The notes beneath the pieces were generated by a model. The model made no database searches. It had not been told where the DNA came from and saw only the letters and a list, made by a program, of their open reading frames with translations. DNA of 31,653 nt from an uncultured Bacilli bacterium (GTDB lineage: Bacteria > Bacillota_I > Bacilli_A > RF39 > UBA660). The DNA is taken from contig CALVJF010000002.1 of assembly GCA_944331885.1 (NCBI GenBank), positions 1 to 31,653 of the forward strand, written 5' to 3'. The position numbers and the translations under genes were made by a program. Shown in pieces: positions 6,347-15,305 of the stretch. The number at the start of each line of letters is the position of its first letter. Positions within the stretch are counted from its first letter, which is position 1.

Positions 6347-8512
6347 ATGAAAAATTTAAACCCAATTTTAACTATCGATGATTTGATAAATAAATTAAGT
6401 CCTAATATTACAAATTCTGAAGAAATTAACCAAATAATTAAGGCCTATAACTTCTGTCAAAAAAAATATGCCGGCAAAAAAAGGTTAAGTGGTGAAGACT
6501 ATATTAACCACCCACTAAATGTTGCTTATATCTTAGCCGATTTAAATGTTGATTATGTAACAATAATAGGGGCGCTACTTCACGAAACTATTAACCACAC
6601 CGATACGACAAAAGAAGAACTAGAACAAGAGTTCGGCGAAGAAATAACTAAAATAGTTGTTAGTATTAGCAAAATTAATCGTCTAGAATTGCCTGATGAT
6701 AAAGATTCTTCTAAAATATATTTACGCAAAGTCCTTGTTGGTTTATCAGAAGATGTTCGTGTTCTATTTATAAAACTTGCTGATCGTCTCCATAATATGC
6801 GTACTGTTTGGGCTTTGGAACCAGAAAAGCAAAAACACAAAGCTCAAGAAACAATGGATATATTAATTCCTATTGCTCATAGATTAGGTATAAATTCTAT
6901 AAAAAGTGAACTAGAAGATTTATGCTTGCGTTACACAAAACCAGAAATATATCACGATATTGAATCACGACTAGAAAGTACCCGCGAAGAACTAAATAAC
7001 ATTCTAGAAGAGATGAAGGAAAGTATTAGTGAAATATTAAACGATCACGGAATTAGTTTTACTATTAAAGGTCGTGTAAAAAGTATACATAGCATTTATA
7101 AAAAAATGGATAATGGCAAAAAATTTAACGATATATATGACATTCTTGCTCTTAGAGTTTTTCTCGAAAAAGAAAGTGATTGTTATTTAGCAGTTGGTTT
7201 AATTCACTCTAAATATCGACCAATGCCAAATCGTTTTAAAGATTATATAGCTATGCCAAAATCCAATATGTATCAGAGTTTACATACGACTATCTTTGGT
7301 ATAAACGGTTATTTATTTGAAGTTCAATTACGTACTTATGAAATGGATGAAATTGCCGAAAAAGGTATTGCTTCTCATTGGTCCTATAAAGAAAAAGGTA
7401 CAGTAAAAATTCAAAATATAATGGAACAAAAATTAGAAATGTTCCGTAATATAATCGATTCTCATAATGATAAAGAATCGGATCTTGAATTTGCCCAAAA
7501 CCTTGAAAGTGAAATTTTAAATGACTATATTTATTGTTTTACTCCTAAAGGAGATGTTGTAGAATTACCATTAGGGAGTACTCCAATTGACTTTGCTTAT
7601 CGTATTCATTCACGTGTTGGGGATACTACAATTGGTGCTATAGTTAATGACAATATAGTTCCACTAGATCATCAACTTCAAGATGGTGACATTGTAAAAA
7701 TAAATACCTCTTCAACATCTAATCCTAATAAAGAATGGTTAAAATTTGTAAAAACTAGTCAAGCTCGTAATAAAATAAAATCTTTCTTTAGTAAACAAGA
7801 TCGTGAAAATTATATAGAAAAAGGACGCCAATTACTAGAAAAAGAAATTCGTCGTCAAAAGTTAAGTATTAATGAAATATTATCTGACTCTAATTTAAAG
7901 AAAATATTAAAAGAATTAAAAATGAATGAAACTGACGAATTATATTTAGCTGTCGGATCATTAAGATATACAGCTTCTTACATCATTAGTATAATTCAGG
8001 AAGATAAAAAGAATGTTCAAGATATTTTATTAGAAAAAGTAATGCTTAGCAATCATCCACAAGAAAAACGTAACTTAAAGAAAGACATAATTGTGGCTGG
8101 TACCGATGATATTTTAGTAACAGTTGCTAAGTGTTGTAAGCCGGTATTTGGTGATCCAATAATTGGCTATGTCACTAAAGGCCAAGGGGTTAGCGTCCAT
8201 AAACAAAATTGCCCTAATATTAAAGATTTAGAACAAAGAACAATTCCAGTAGAATGGAATGAAAGTGCTAGTAATACTTATTTAACCGATATAGAAATTG
8301 AAGTCGAAAATGGCAAAAATTATCTAGCTGATATTATAACCAAAGCCGGTTTAAAAAATATTTATATTGAAAGTATAAATACAAAAGAAAATGACATCAC
8401 TATTACTTACCAAATAACTATTAAATTAAAAAATATCAATGATTTAAATAATTATCTTAACGAATTAAATGGTCTAAGTTATGTCAAGAAAGCAGTAAGG
8501 GTGATTAAATAA
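6347..8512 (+). CDS. relA: Rel-family (p)ppGpp synthetase with degenerate hydrolase motif
   Basis: 721 residues with the full RSH layout: N-terminal HD domain (~30-180), synthetase (~230-350), TGS (~393-452), the conserved CC segment (AKCCKPVFGD) and a C-terminal ACT domain. Synthetase residues are intact: RVKSIHSIYKKM, RFKDYIAMPKSNMYQSLHTT and EVQLRT. In the HD domain the family HDxxED motif reads H79-E80-T-I-N83-H84, so three of four key positions differ. H55 (INHP) and LADRLHN (144-150) are kept. Synthesis is therefore expected, but hydrolysis may be lost or weak. The AAAGGAG site before the ATG is strong. dtd follows with a TAATG overlap, the classical relA-dtd pairing. Confidence 0.95.
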   Translation: MKNLNPILTIDDLINKLSPNITNSEEINQIIKAYNFCQKKYAGKKRLSGEDYINHPLNVAYILADLNVDYVTIIGALLHETINHTDTTKEELEQEFGEEITKIVVSISKINRLELPDDKDSSKIYLRKVLVGLSEDVRVLFIKLADRLHNMRTVWALEPEKQKHKAQETMDILIPIAHRLGINSIKSELEDLCLRYTKPEIYHDIESRLESTREELNNILEEMKESISEILNDHGISFTIKGRVKSIHSIYKKMDNGKKFNDIYDILALRVFLEKESDCYLAVGLIHSKYRPMPNRFKDYIAMPKSNMYQSLHTTIFGINGYLFEVQLRTYEMDEIAEKGIASHWSYKEKGTVKIQNIMEQKLEMFRNIIDSHNDKESDLEFAQNLESEILNDYIYCFTPKGDVVELPLGSTPIDFAYRIHSRVGDTTIGAIVNDNIVPLDHQLQDGDIVKINTSSTSNPNKEWLKFVKTSQARNKIKSFFSKQDRENYIEKGRQLLEKEIRRQKLSINEILSDSNLKKILKELKMNETDELYLAVGSLRYTASYIISIIQEDKKNVQDILLEKVMLSNHPQEKRNLKKDIIVAGTDDILVTVAKCCKPVFGDPIIGYVTKGQGVSVHKQNCPNIKDLEQRTIPVEWNESASNTYLTDIEIEVENGKNYLADIITKAGLKNIYIESINTKENDITITYQITIKLKNINDLNNYLNELNGLSYVKKAVRVIK

Positions 8513-8955
8513 TGCGTGTCGTAATTCAACGAAGCAAACACAGTAGTGTAACAGTTGCAAACAAAGTTGTTGGGGAAATAGATAATGGATTGGTAGTATT
8601 AGTAGGATTTACTCAAACTGATACGCTTGCTGATATAGATTATCTTGTCAAAAAAATAATTAATCTTCGTATATTTGATGATGAAAATGGAGTTATGAAT
8701 CGAAGCATTCTTGATACAAGGGGAAGTATTTTATCTGTTAGTCAATTTACTCTATATGCTAATACTAAAAAAGGCAATCGTCCATCATATATTGAGGCAC
8801 TTAGCAGTGTAGAAGCTAAACAACTATACGAAGAATTTAACAATCGCCTCAAAGCTTATGTTCCATTAGCTACTGGAATATTTCAAGCTGATATGTCAGT
8901 CAATATTACCAATGATGGACCCATTACTATAATAATTGATTCCCAAAATAAATAA
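8512..8955 (+). CDS. dtd: D-aminoacyl-tRNA deacylase
   Basis: This enzyme removes D-amino acids (and Gly from tRNA-Ala in characterised members) from mischarged tRNAs. 147 residues is the normal length. Hallmarks are MRVVIQRSKHSSVTV at the start, the SQFTLYA motif and TNDGPITI carrying the Gly-cis-Pro dipeptide of the chiral-proofreading site. The start codon overlaps the relA stop (TAATG), so translation is coupled. A strong hairpin terminator follows at 8961. Confidence 0.96.
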   Translation: MRVVIQRSKHSSVTVANKVVGEIDNGLVVLVGFTQTDTLADIDYLVKKIINLRIFDDENGVMNRSILDTRGSILSVSQFTLYANTKKGNRPSYIEALSSVEAKQLYEEFNNRLKAYVPLATGIFQADMSVNITNDGPITIIIDSQNK

Positions 8956-8960
8956 ATCTT

Positions 8961-8991
8961 AAGATTTGAGTTTCAAACTCAAATCTTTTAT
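8961..8991 (+). terminator. Terminator of comN-relA-dtd
   Basis: AAGATTTGAGT (8961-8971) pairs with ACTCAAATCTT (8977-8987), leaving a five-base loop. A TTTT-ATT tail follows. Confidence 0.82.
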
Positions 8992-9005
8992 TAAATTAAA
9001 AGCTA

Positions 9006-9034
9006 TTTAATCTTTAATAAATTTGTGCTAAAAT
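9006..9034 (+). promoter_or_regulatory. Promoter of the 9054 gene
   Basis: TTTAAT (9006-9011), a 17-bp spacer and TAAAAT (9029-9034) with an extended TG at 9026-9027. An AGGAG site and the ATG at 9054 follow within 20 bases. Confidence 0.6.
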
Positions 9035-9053
9035 ATTAAATAGGAGAATAAAT

Positions 9054-10289
9054 ATGTTAAAGAATCGCAAAAGAAGAAAAAAAATTAAAAAGACCTTTGA
9101 AATTTTAGTTCTCATAAGTTTTATATCGTGGACTAGTATTTTTTTAATCGATTATTATCGTGCAAACAAAGAGCAAAAGCCTATTATTACCATAAAAAAA
9201 GTAACTACTTCATGCCCTAATGGCAATATTTCAGAATACTATGGTCTTGGCTATGTATACCGTGACTACAAATGCTCTAATTTAGAAGAAATAACATTTC
9301 AACCATTTTGGACTAAAAGGAAAGAAATACCCGAAGAGGATGCATCTCAATATCCTGATTTGTCTACTAAATACGAAATTTACGATAATCCAAATCATCA
9401 ATCCAAAATTAATGATATATTATATTTTTACGAAAATGACGAACTAATTTATACATATAAATGTCAAAATTCTCAAGAAGGTTGTAATGTTGCTACATCT
9501 ATTAAAGATAATTTTAACCAACGATACTCACAATTGCCAATGGCCAAATATAATAATTATGTCTTTATTAACGATTCATCAGCTAACGAACACATTATAT
9601 ATATAGTTGATACCACTAAAAATGAAATAGTTTATCAAGTAAAAGATATAGTTGCTGCAACTAAAAACAATAATGAAGGTTTAGGAATTAAAGATAAATA
9701 CATAGTAATTAACTCTCAAGATAAATACGGTATTATTAGTTTAGAAAAAGAAGTAAAAATAAGTACACCATATAATTATGATTATATAAAATATAATACA
9801 CAATCGAATACATATACAGTTAAAAGTAAATACTGGATGATTACTAATTTTGATGAAAACTTATATGTTTCTAATACTCAATTAGTAGATGCTTATTATA
9901 TTAACGAAAAACTATATATTAAAATTGTCAAAGAGAAAAAAATCGACGATCAAACAATATATACTTATAACATTTTGGATACAGAACATACGCCATTGCT
10001 GGTCGATGAAGCCTATGGCTTAGAAAATATCAATGATAAATTTATTACTATCAACAATTTCTTATAAATTGAAATATATGACTTAAATAATCAAAAAATA
10101 AATATTGAACCAATAACTGTTCATATAAATCCTCTAAAAATAAATTCTGCTGCTTTTTGGGTAGAAGATAATGAAACGAGTTTTACAATTTTCATTCCTT
10201 ATCCAGAAGGGAATAAAGTAGATAAATATACTTTTGATTCAACAACGTACAAATTAATAAAAAAAGAAATAAATGTAAGCATAAGTTGA
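9054..10289 (+). pseudogene. Membrane-anchored protein gene interrupted by one in-frame stop
   Basis: The 5' part (9054-10067) encodes 337 residues: a very basic N-terminus (KNRKRRKKIKK), one membrane helix (~14-33) and a soluble part, presumably outside the cell, with four Cys (SC, KC, KC, GC) spaced as two possible disulphides. The TAA at 10065-10067 is followed in the same frame by 73 sense codons to a TGA at 10287-10289. An uninterrupted stretch that long is unlikely by chance in such AT-rich DNA, so the stop appears to split an originally ~411-residue protein. The continuation IEIYDLNNQKINIEPITVHI... has the same Asn/Ile/Lys-rich, beta-like character as the part before the stop. A single-base change (for example AAA to TAA) would explain it; sequencing error is possible. 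Family unknown. Confidence 0.75.
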
Positions 10290-10314
10290 CATTCTTAAAA
10301 AATTAAGATAAAAT
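10286..10314 (+). promoter_or_regulatory. Consensus promoter of the T-box/hisS operon
   Basis: A perfect TTGACA (10286-10291), a 17-bp spacer and TAAAAT (10309-10314). The -35 hexamer contains the TGA stop codon (10287-10289) of the upstream broken gene. Confidence 0.85.
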
Positions 10315-10320
10315 AACAAG

Positions 10321-10525
10321 GTATTTTCTAATGAAAGACGAGTAACTTAAAAAAATATAAAAGAGAAGGCTAGATGCTGCGAATGCCATATATGTATTTA
10401 AGCGAAAAACAACTTTCCAAAATTAGAAACGCATAATAAGGCGATAAAAATATTAAGAGTACCTAGTAAAGTAAGGTGGCACCGCGGATTAAGTAATTCG
10501 TCCTTACATTTATTAGGTCTTTTTT
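10321..10525 (+). promoter_or_regulatory. T-box riboswitch leader of the hisS-asnS-aspS-gatCAB operon
   Basis: The T-box core AAGGTGGCACCGCGG lies at 10473-10487. A terminator forms between 10461-10476 (ACCTAGTAAAGTAAGG) and 10502-10518 (complementary, one wobble and one bulge), followed by a T run at 10519-10525. Stem I is closed by TTTCTAAT/ATTAGAAA and GAAAG (10333-10337)/CTTTC (10413-10417), with an AGTAA motif on the 5' side at 10341-10345. The specifier side reads GCGAAAAACAACTTTC; the triplet best placed by analogy is AAC (Asn) at 10408-10410. Uncharged tRNA binding would stabilise the antiterminator and switch on the operon. The specifier assignment is inference. Confidence 0.92.
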
Positions 10526-10547
10526 ATTAGAGAAGGGAAGAATAAAT

Positions 10548-11867
10548 ATGAAAAACAAAGTAGAACCTAAAATATTACCAGGTATGATGGAATTATTGCC
10601 CCAAGATCAAATTCAATTCAACAAAATAATGGATACAATCAAAGAAGTATATGAGTCATTCGGCTTTTTCCCACTTGATACCCCAGTAATAGAATATTCC
10701 AATGTCTTACTAGCCAAAGCTGGTGGCGAAACAGAAAAACAAATTTATCGTTTCACTAAGGGCGATAATGACTTATCTTTACGATTTGATTTAACAGTCC
10801 CTCTAGCAAGATACGTAGCTCAAAGATATAATGAACTAATATTTCCTTTTAAACGTTATCAAATAGGTAAAGTTTATCGTGGTGAAAGACCTCAAAAAGG
10901 TCGTTATCGTGAATTTTATCAATGTGATATAGATGTTATAGGGAATGAAACTCTATCAATGGTTTACGATGCTGAAATACCAGCAGTAATTTATAATGTT
11001 TTTAAAAAATTAGACTTTGGTAAATTTACTATTCGTATCAACAATCGTAAAGTTTTAAATGGCTTTTTTGACTCTTTAAAATTAAATGACAATTCTACCG
11101 ATATTTTAAGAATAATTGACAAAATTGAAAAAATAGGTTCAGATAATGTAATTAAAGAATTAGAGGAATTAAATATCGATTCTGAAAAAATTACGCAAAT
11201 TATGAATTTTATTAAAATAAAAGGTAGTAACGAAGAAATAATAACATCGCTTAAAGAGATGAATTTACAAAATGAATTATTTAGTACAGGAATTAATGAA
11301 CTAGAGCAAACGATAAATTATATAAAAGATTTTAATATTCCTCAAGAATATTACCAAATTGACTTGACAATAGCTCGAGGCCTAGATTACTACACTGGAA
11401 CAGTTTATGAAACCATATTAGATGAACACCCATCTTTAGGTAGTATTTGCTCTGGTGGTAAATATGAAAATTTAACTGGTTATTATACTGATCAAAATCT
11501 TCCCGGTATTGGGATATCTATCGGTTTAACAAGACTATATTCTAAATTAAAAGAAGCCAACCTAATTCCTAATATAAATAATAATTTAATTGAATGTTTA
11601 GTTGTTCCGATGGATAAACAATGTTTAAAATATGCCATAAAAGTTGCTACAACGCTTAGAGAAAATAAAATTGTAACAGATGTTTATTACCAAGAAAAAA
11701 ACATGAAACAAAAAATGAAATTTGCTGATCGTCAAAATATTCCTTTTGTTATTATCATTGGTGAAGAAGAAATGAATAATCAAATCCTAACAATAAAGAA
11801 TATGCGCGAAAGTACACAACAACAATTGCCATTAGAAAAAGTAATATCACATATTAAAGGAGAATAG
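10548..11867 (+). CDS. hisS: Histidyl-tRNA synthetase
   Basis: Class II synthetase of 439 residues. Motif 2 is GKVYRGERPQKGRYREFYQCDIDVIG; the histidine-specific loops read ARGLDYYTGTVYE and SGGKYENL, and GIGISIGLTRL is motif 3. The C-terminal ~90 residues form the anticodon-binding domain (ECLVVPMDK... ADRQNIPFVIIIGEEEM). It is the first gene after the T-box leader, preceded by AGAAGGGAAG, and its end carries the AAAGGAG site for asnS. Confidence 0.97.
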   Translation: MKNKVEPKILPGMMELLPQDQIQFNKIMDTIKEVYESFGFFPLDTPVIEYSNVLLAKAGGETEKQIYRFTKGDNDLSLRFDLTVPLARYVAQRYNELIFPFKRYQIGKVYRGERPQKGRYREFYQCDIDVIGNETLSMVYDAEIPAVIYNVFKKLDFGKFTIRINNRKVLNGFFDSLKLNDNSTDILRIIDKIEKIGSDNVIKELEELNIDSEKITQIMNFIKIKGSNEEIITSLKEMNLQNELFSTGINELEQTINYIKDFNIPQEYYQIDLTIARGLDYYTGTVYETILDEHPSLGSICSGGKYENLTGYYTDQNLPGIGISIGLTRLYSKLKEANLIPNINNNLIECLVVPMDKQCLKYAIKVATTLRENKIVTDVYYQEKNMKQKMKFADRQNIPFVIIIGEEEMNNQILTIKNMRESTQQQLPLEKVISHIKGE

Positions 11868-11869
11868 AT

Positions 11870-13228
11870 ATGGATTTAAAAGATTTATTTAGCGAGAAAA
11901 AAATTGGCACTCAAGTTACAATTGAAGGCTGGATTCGTAATCATCGTCGCCAAGCTACTTTTGGCTTTATTGATTTTTCCGATGGTACTACTCAAGAACA
12001 TCTTCAAGTAGTTTACGATAATCACTTAAAAAATTTTGCCGAAATTAATAAATTTTTAGTTGGCAGTGCTATAAAAGTAACTGGCCAAATTGTCAAAAGC
12101 AGTGGTAATCAAGACATTGAAATGCAGGCTAAAGAAGTTATATTGTTAGGCGATTGTCCAGCAGACTACCCAATTCAACCTAAAAGACACACTCGTGAAT
12201 TTTTAAGAACAGTAGCATATTTACGCCCACGCACTAATTTATTCCAAGCTGTATTTCGTGTTAGAAGTATTGCCGCATATGCTATTCACAAATATTTTCA
12301 AGAACATAATTTTGTTTATTTCCACGCCCCATTAATCACAGCTAGTGATTGTGAAGGTGCAGGTGAAATGTTTCAAGTAACAACTTTAGATTTAACCAAA
12401 ATCAAAGAAAAACCAGATTACAGCAAAGATTTTTTTGGTAAAATGACCAATTTAACCGTAAGTGGTCAATTAGAAGCGGAAACTTTCGCTTTAGCTTATA
12501 AAAAAACATATACATTTGGGCCAACGTTTAGAGCGGAAAATTCCAATACTAAAACTCATGCTAATGAATTCTGGATGATTGAACCTGAAATGGCTTTTAC
12601 AGATCTTGAGGGCGATATGGATACGATGGAAGATATGCTTAAATATGTCGTTAAGTATGTTTTAGATAATGCTAGTGCCGAAATTGATTTTTTTGATAAT
12701 TTTGTGGAAAAAGGTTTAAAAAATAAATTAACTACTTTAGTAAACTCTAAATTTACGCGTATTGATCATGAAGAAGTAATTAAGATTTTAAAAGCCGCCA
12801 AAATCAAATGGGAATTTGAACCAGAATATGGTGAAGACATTGCCAAAGAGCACGAAAAATACATCACTGAATACTTTAACGGCCCTGTATTCATTAAAAA
12901 CTGGCCGAAAGATATTAAAGCCTTTTATATGAAACAAAATCCTGATGGAAAAACTGTAGCAGCTGTTGATCTTGAAGTACCAGGTGCAGGAGAATTAATG
13001 GGCGGATCACAAAGAGAAGAAGATTACAACAAATTATTAAATCGTATGCAAGAATTAAATATGTCAACAGAAGGCCTAGAATGGTATTTAAACCTTCGCA
13101 AATATGGTGGCTGCGTTCACTCAGGATTTGGCATGGGCTTTGAAAGATTATTAATTTATTTAACTGGGGTAGAAAATATTCGTGATGTAATACCTTATCC
13201 ACGCACTCCCGGCAATTGTGAATTTTAA
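11870..13228 (+). CDS. asnS: Asparaginyl-tRNA synthetase
   Basis: Class IIb synthetase of 452 residues. An N-terminal OB-fold (VTIEGWIRNHRRQ) binds the anticodon. AsnRS-specific signatures are AYLRPRTNLFQAVFRVRS, FGPTFRAENSNTKTHANEFWMIEPEMAF (motif 2) and the C-terminal GFGMGFERLLIYLTG with YPRTPGNCEF. It starts three bases after the hisS stop and is not part of the Bacillus hisS-aspS pair, so this is an operon addition. Having AsnRS suggests that GatCAB in the same operon mainly makes Gln-tRNA(Gln). Confidence 0.97.
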   Translation: MDLKDLFSEKKIGTQVTIEGWIRNHRRQATFGFIDFSDGTTQEHLQVVYDNHLKNFAEINKFLVGSAIKVTGQIVKSSGNQDIEMQAKEVILLGDCPADYPIQPKRHTREFLRTVAYLRPRTNLFQAVFRVRSIAAYAIHKYFQEHNFVYFHAPLITASDCEGAGEMFQVTTLDLTKIKEKPDYSKDFFGKMTNLTVSGQLEAETFALAYKKTYTFGPTFRAENSNTKTHANEFWMIEPEMAFTDLEGDMDTMEDMLKYVVKYVLDNASAEIDFFDNFVEKGLKNKLTTLVNSKFTRIDHEEVIKILKAAKIKWEFEPEYGEDIAKEHEKYITEYFNGPVFIKNWPKDIKAFYMKQNPDGKTVAAVDLEVPGAGELMGGSQREEDYNKLLNRMQELNMSTEGLEWYLNLRKYGGCVHSGFGMGFERLLIYLTGVENIRDVIPYPRTPGNCEF

Positions 13229-13245
13229 AAGAAAGGAAAATAACT

Positions 13246-15000
13246 ATGACAAAAAATATATATCATACTCATCATTGTGTGGAGATTGATAAATCATTTA
13301 TTGGTCAAGAAGTAACCATAAGTGGTTGGATTGAAAACTTTCGTGATCATGGAGGCGTCTTATTTATTGACTTACGTGATAATACTGAAAAATTACAAAT
13401 TGTTAGCAATGATGAAAAATTATTTCAAGGTTTAACTAAAGAATCAGTAATTAAAGCAACAGGTTCTATAAGAGCTAGAAGTGTTGAAACATATAATCCA
13501 AACTTAAAAACTGGCGAAGTAGAAATGCTCGTTAATAAAATAGAGGTATTAAATCTTTCCAAACACGAATTACCTTTCCAAATTGCTTTTAGTAAAGAAG
13601 CATCAGAAGAAATAAGACTTAAATATCGTTATCTTGATATGCGCAACCCTCAAGTAAAAGCTAATTTTCAATTGCGCAGCGACTTATTACATTTCTTGCG
13701 TAATAAAATGTATGAATTAGGATTTACAGAAGTACAAACGCCAATATTAACTGCTTCTAGTCCTGAAGGTGCCCGCGATTTTGTTGTACCATCTAGAAAT
13801 TTTAAAGGTAAATTTTACGCCCTACCTCAAGCACCACAAATATATAAAGAACTTTTAATGGTCGGAGGGTTAGAAAAATATTTTCAAATTGCCCCTTGTT
13901 TTCGTGATGAAGATGCTCGTAAAGACCGTACTTTAGAATTTTATCAATTAGATTTTGAAATGAGTTTTGTTACTGAAGATGAAATTTTAGCTCTTGGCGA
14001 AGATATTTTTTATGATGTATTTACCAAATTTACTAATAAAGAAGTAAGTCCTAAACCATTTAGAAGAATTCCTTATCAAGAAGCAATGGAAACTTATGGA
14101 ACTGACAAACCAGATTTACGAAATCCTTTAATTATTGAAGATGCTAGTGAAGTATTAAAAAATACAACATTTGGGCCATTTAAAAATAGTACTATTAAGG
14201 TAATTGTAGTTAAAAATATTGGTGATTATTCTAATAGTTGGTTTAATGAAGTAGTAGCCTTTGCCACTAAGATAGGCATGCCAGGAATAGGTTACTTAAC
14301 TCTTCTAAAAGACAATTCGTTTAAAGGACCAATTGATAAGTTTTTAACAGATGATGAAAGACAAGCACTTATTACCAAATTTAATATTGAATCAAACAGT
14401 GTGATATTTTTCATAGCAGATAAAAAATTAAAAATAGCTCAAAAATTTGCTGGTCAAATTCGTGATGAATTAGGACGTAAGTTAAACTTAATCGACCCAA
14501 ACAAATTAGAATTATGTATTATTAATGATTTCCCAATGTTTGAATATGACGATGAAAAGCATAAACTTGAGTTTTGCCATAACCCATTTAGCTTACCACA
14601 CCAAGAAATTACTGATATATCTAATAAAGATGAACTATTAAAACTTCTTGCATATCAATATGACTTTGTATGTAATGGAAATGAAATGGCCAGCGGTGCA
14701 ATTCGTAACCATAATTTAGATTCCTTAGCCAAAGGTTTTGAAGTAGTAGGTTATAGCCGTCAAGAAGTTGAAGAAAAATTTTCTTCAATCTTTACTGCTT
14801 TTAAATATGGCTGCCCACCTCATGGTGGTATGGCTCCTGGAATCGATCGCATGTTAATGTTAATTAAAGATGAGCCAAATTTAAGAGAAGTTCAAGCGTT
14901 CCCAACAAACGCATCAGGCGCAGATAATATGATGAACTCTCCAAGTGAATTAACACCATTACAACTTAAAGAATTAGGAATAAAAATAGAGGTGAAATAA
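13246..15000 (+). CDS. aspS: Aspartyl-tRNA synthetase
   Basis: Bacterial-type class IIb synthetase of 584 residues: N-terminal OB-fold (VTISGWIENFRDHGGVLFIDLRD), KYRYLDMRNP, TPILTASSPEGARDFVVPSR, motif 2 FRDEDARKDRTLEFYQLDFEMSF, the bacterial GAD insertion domain (~280-420) and motif 3 HGGMAPGIDRMLMLI. It is preceded by an AAAGGAAAA site and is coupled to gatC by a TAATG overlap at 15000. Confidence 0.97.
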   Translation: MTKNIYHTHHCVEIDKSFIGQEVTISGWIENFRDHGGVLFIDLRDNTEKLQIVSNDEKLFQGLTKESVIKATGSIRARSVETYNPNLKTGEVEMLVNKIEVLNLSKHELPFQIAFSKEASEEIRLKYRYLDMRNPQVKANFQLRSDLLHFLRNKMYELGFTEVQTPILTASSPEGARDFVVPSRNFKGKFYALPQAPQIYKELLMVGGLEKYFQIAPCFRDEDARKDRTLEFYQLDFEMSFVTEDEILALGEDIFYDVFTKFTNKEVSPKPFRRIPYQEAMETYGTDKPDLRNPLIIEDASEVLKNTTFGPFKNSTIKVIVVKNIGDYSNSWFNEVVAFATKIGMPGIGYLTLLKDNSFKGPIDKFLTDDERQALITKFNIESNSVIFFIADKKLKIAQKFAGQIRDELGRKLNLIDPNKLELCIINDFPMFEYDDEKHKLEFCHNPFSLPHQEITDISNKDELLKLLAYQYDFVCNGNEMASGAIRNHNLDSLAKGFEVVGYSRQEVEEKFSSIFTAFKYGCPPHGGMAPGIDRMLMLIKDEPNLREVQAFPTNASGADNMMNSPSELTPLQLKELGIKIEVK

Positions 15001-15296
15001 TGAATAAATTTACAAAAGAAATGGTCGATGATTACGCTGATAAATTACTTATTGGCTTAACGCCTGAAGAAAACAAAATGGTTTTAGATGAATTTGAAAT
15101 AATTGATCAAAATATTGATTTGATTAACAAAATACCTGGAATTTCCGAAGTAGAGCCAATGACACATTGTTTAGATGATTTTATCTACGAATTACGTGAA
15201 GACATTCCAGAAGAATCAGTAGATATCGAAGACTTATTAGCAAATAGTGACGAAACCGATGGCAGTGAAATAACAGTGCCAAAAATAGTAGGGTAG
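15000..15296 (+). CDS. gatC: Glu/Asp-tRNA amidotransferase subunit C
   Basis: 98 residues, the normal size. The N-terminus (TKEMVDDYADKLLIGLTPEENKMVLDEFEIIDQNIDLINKI) and the following GISEVEPMTHCLDDF.. LREDIPEES match GatC, which stabilises GatA and bridges it to GatB. It overlaps aspS by one base and is followed immediately by gatA. Confidence 0.9.
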   Translation: MNKFTKEMVDDYADKLLIGLTPEENKMVLDEFEIIDQNIDLINKIPGISEVEPMTHCLDDFIYELREDIPEESVDIEDLLANSDETDGSEITVPKIVG

Positions 15297-15305
15297 GTGA
15301 ATATT

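Noticed and set aside
6580..6840. Minus-strand open frame inside relA
   Set aside because: It is the antisense shadow of a well-supported coding frame, with no ribosome binding site and improbable composition.
10065..10067. Stop-codon recoding (readthrough or alternative code) at the 10065 TAA
   Set aside because: TAA is the commonest true stop in the window and no recoding signal is visible, so mutation or sequence error is the simpler explanation.
12915..13202. Minus-strand open frame inside asnS
   Set aside because: Antisense to conserved asnS codons; no start signals and no family resemblance.
15297..15299. GTG as the gatA start
   Set aside because: It lies inside the AGGTGA site that is properly spaced for the ATG at 15306.
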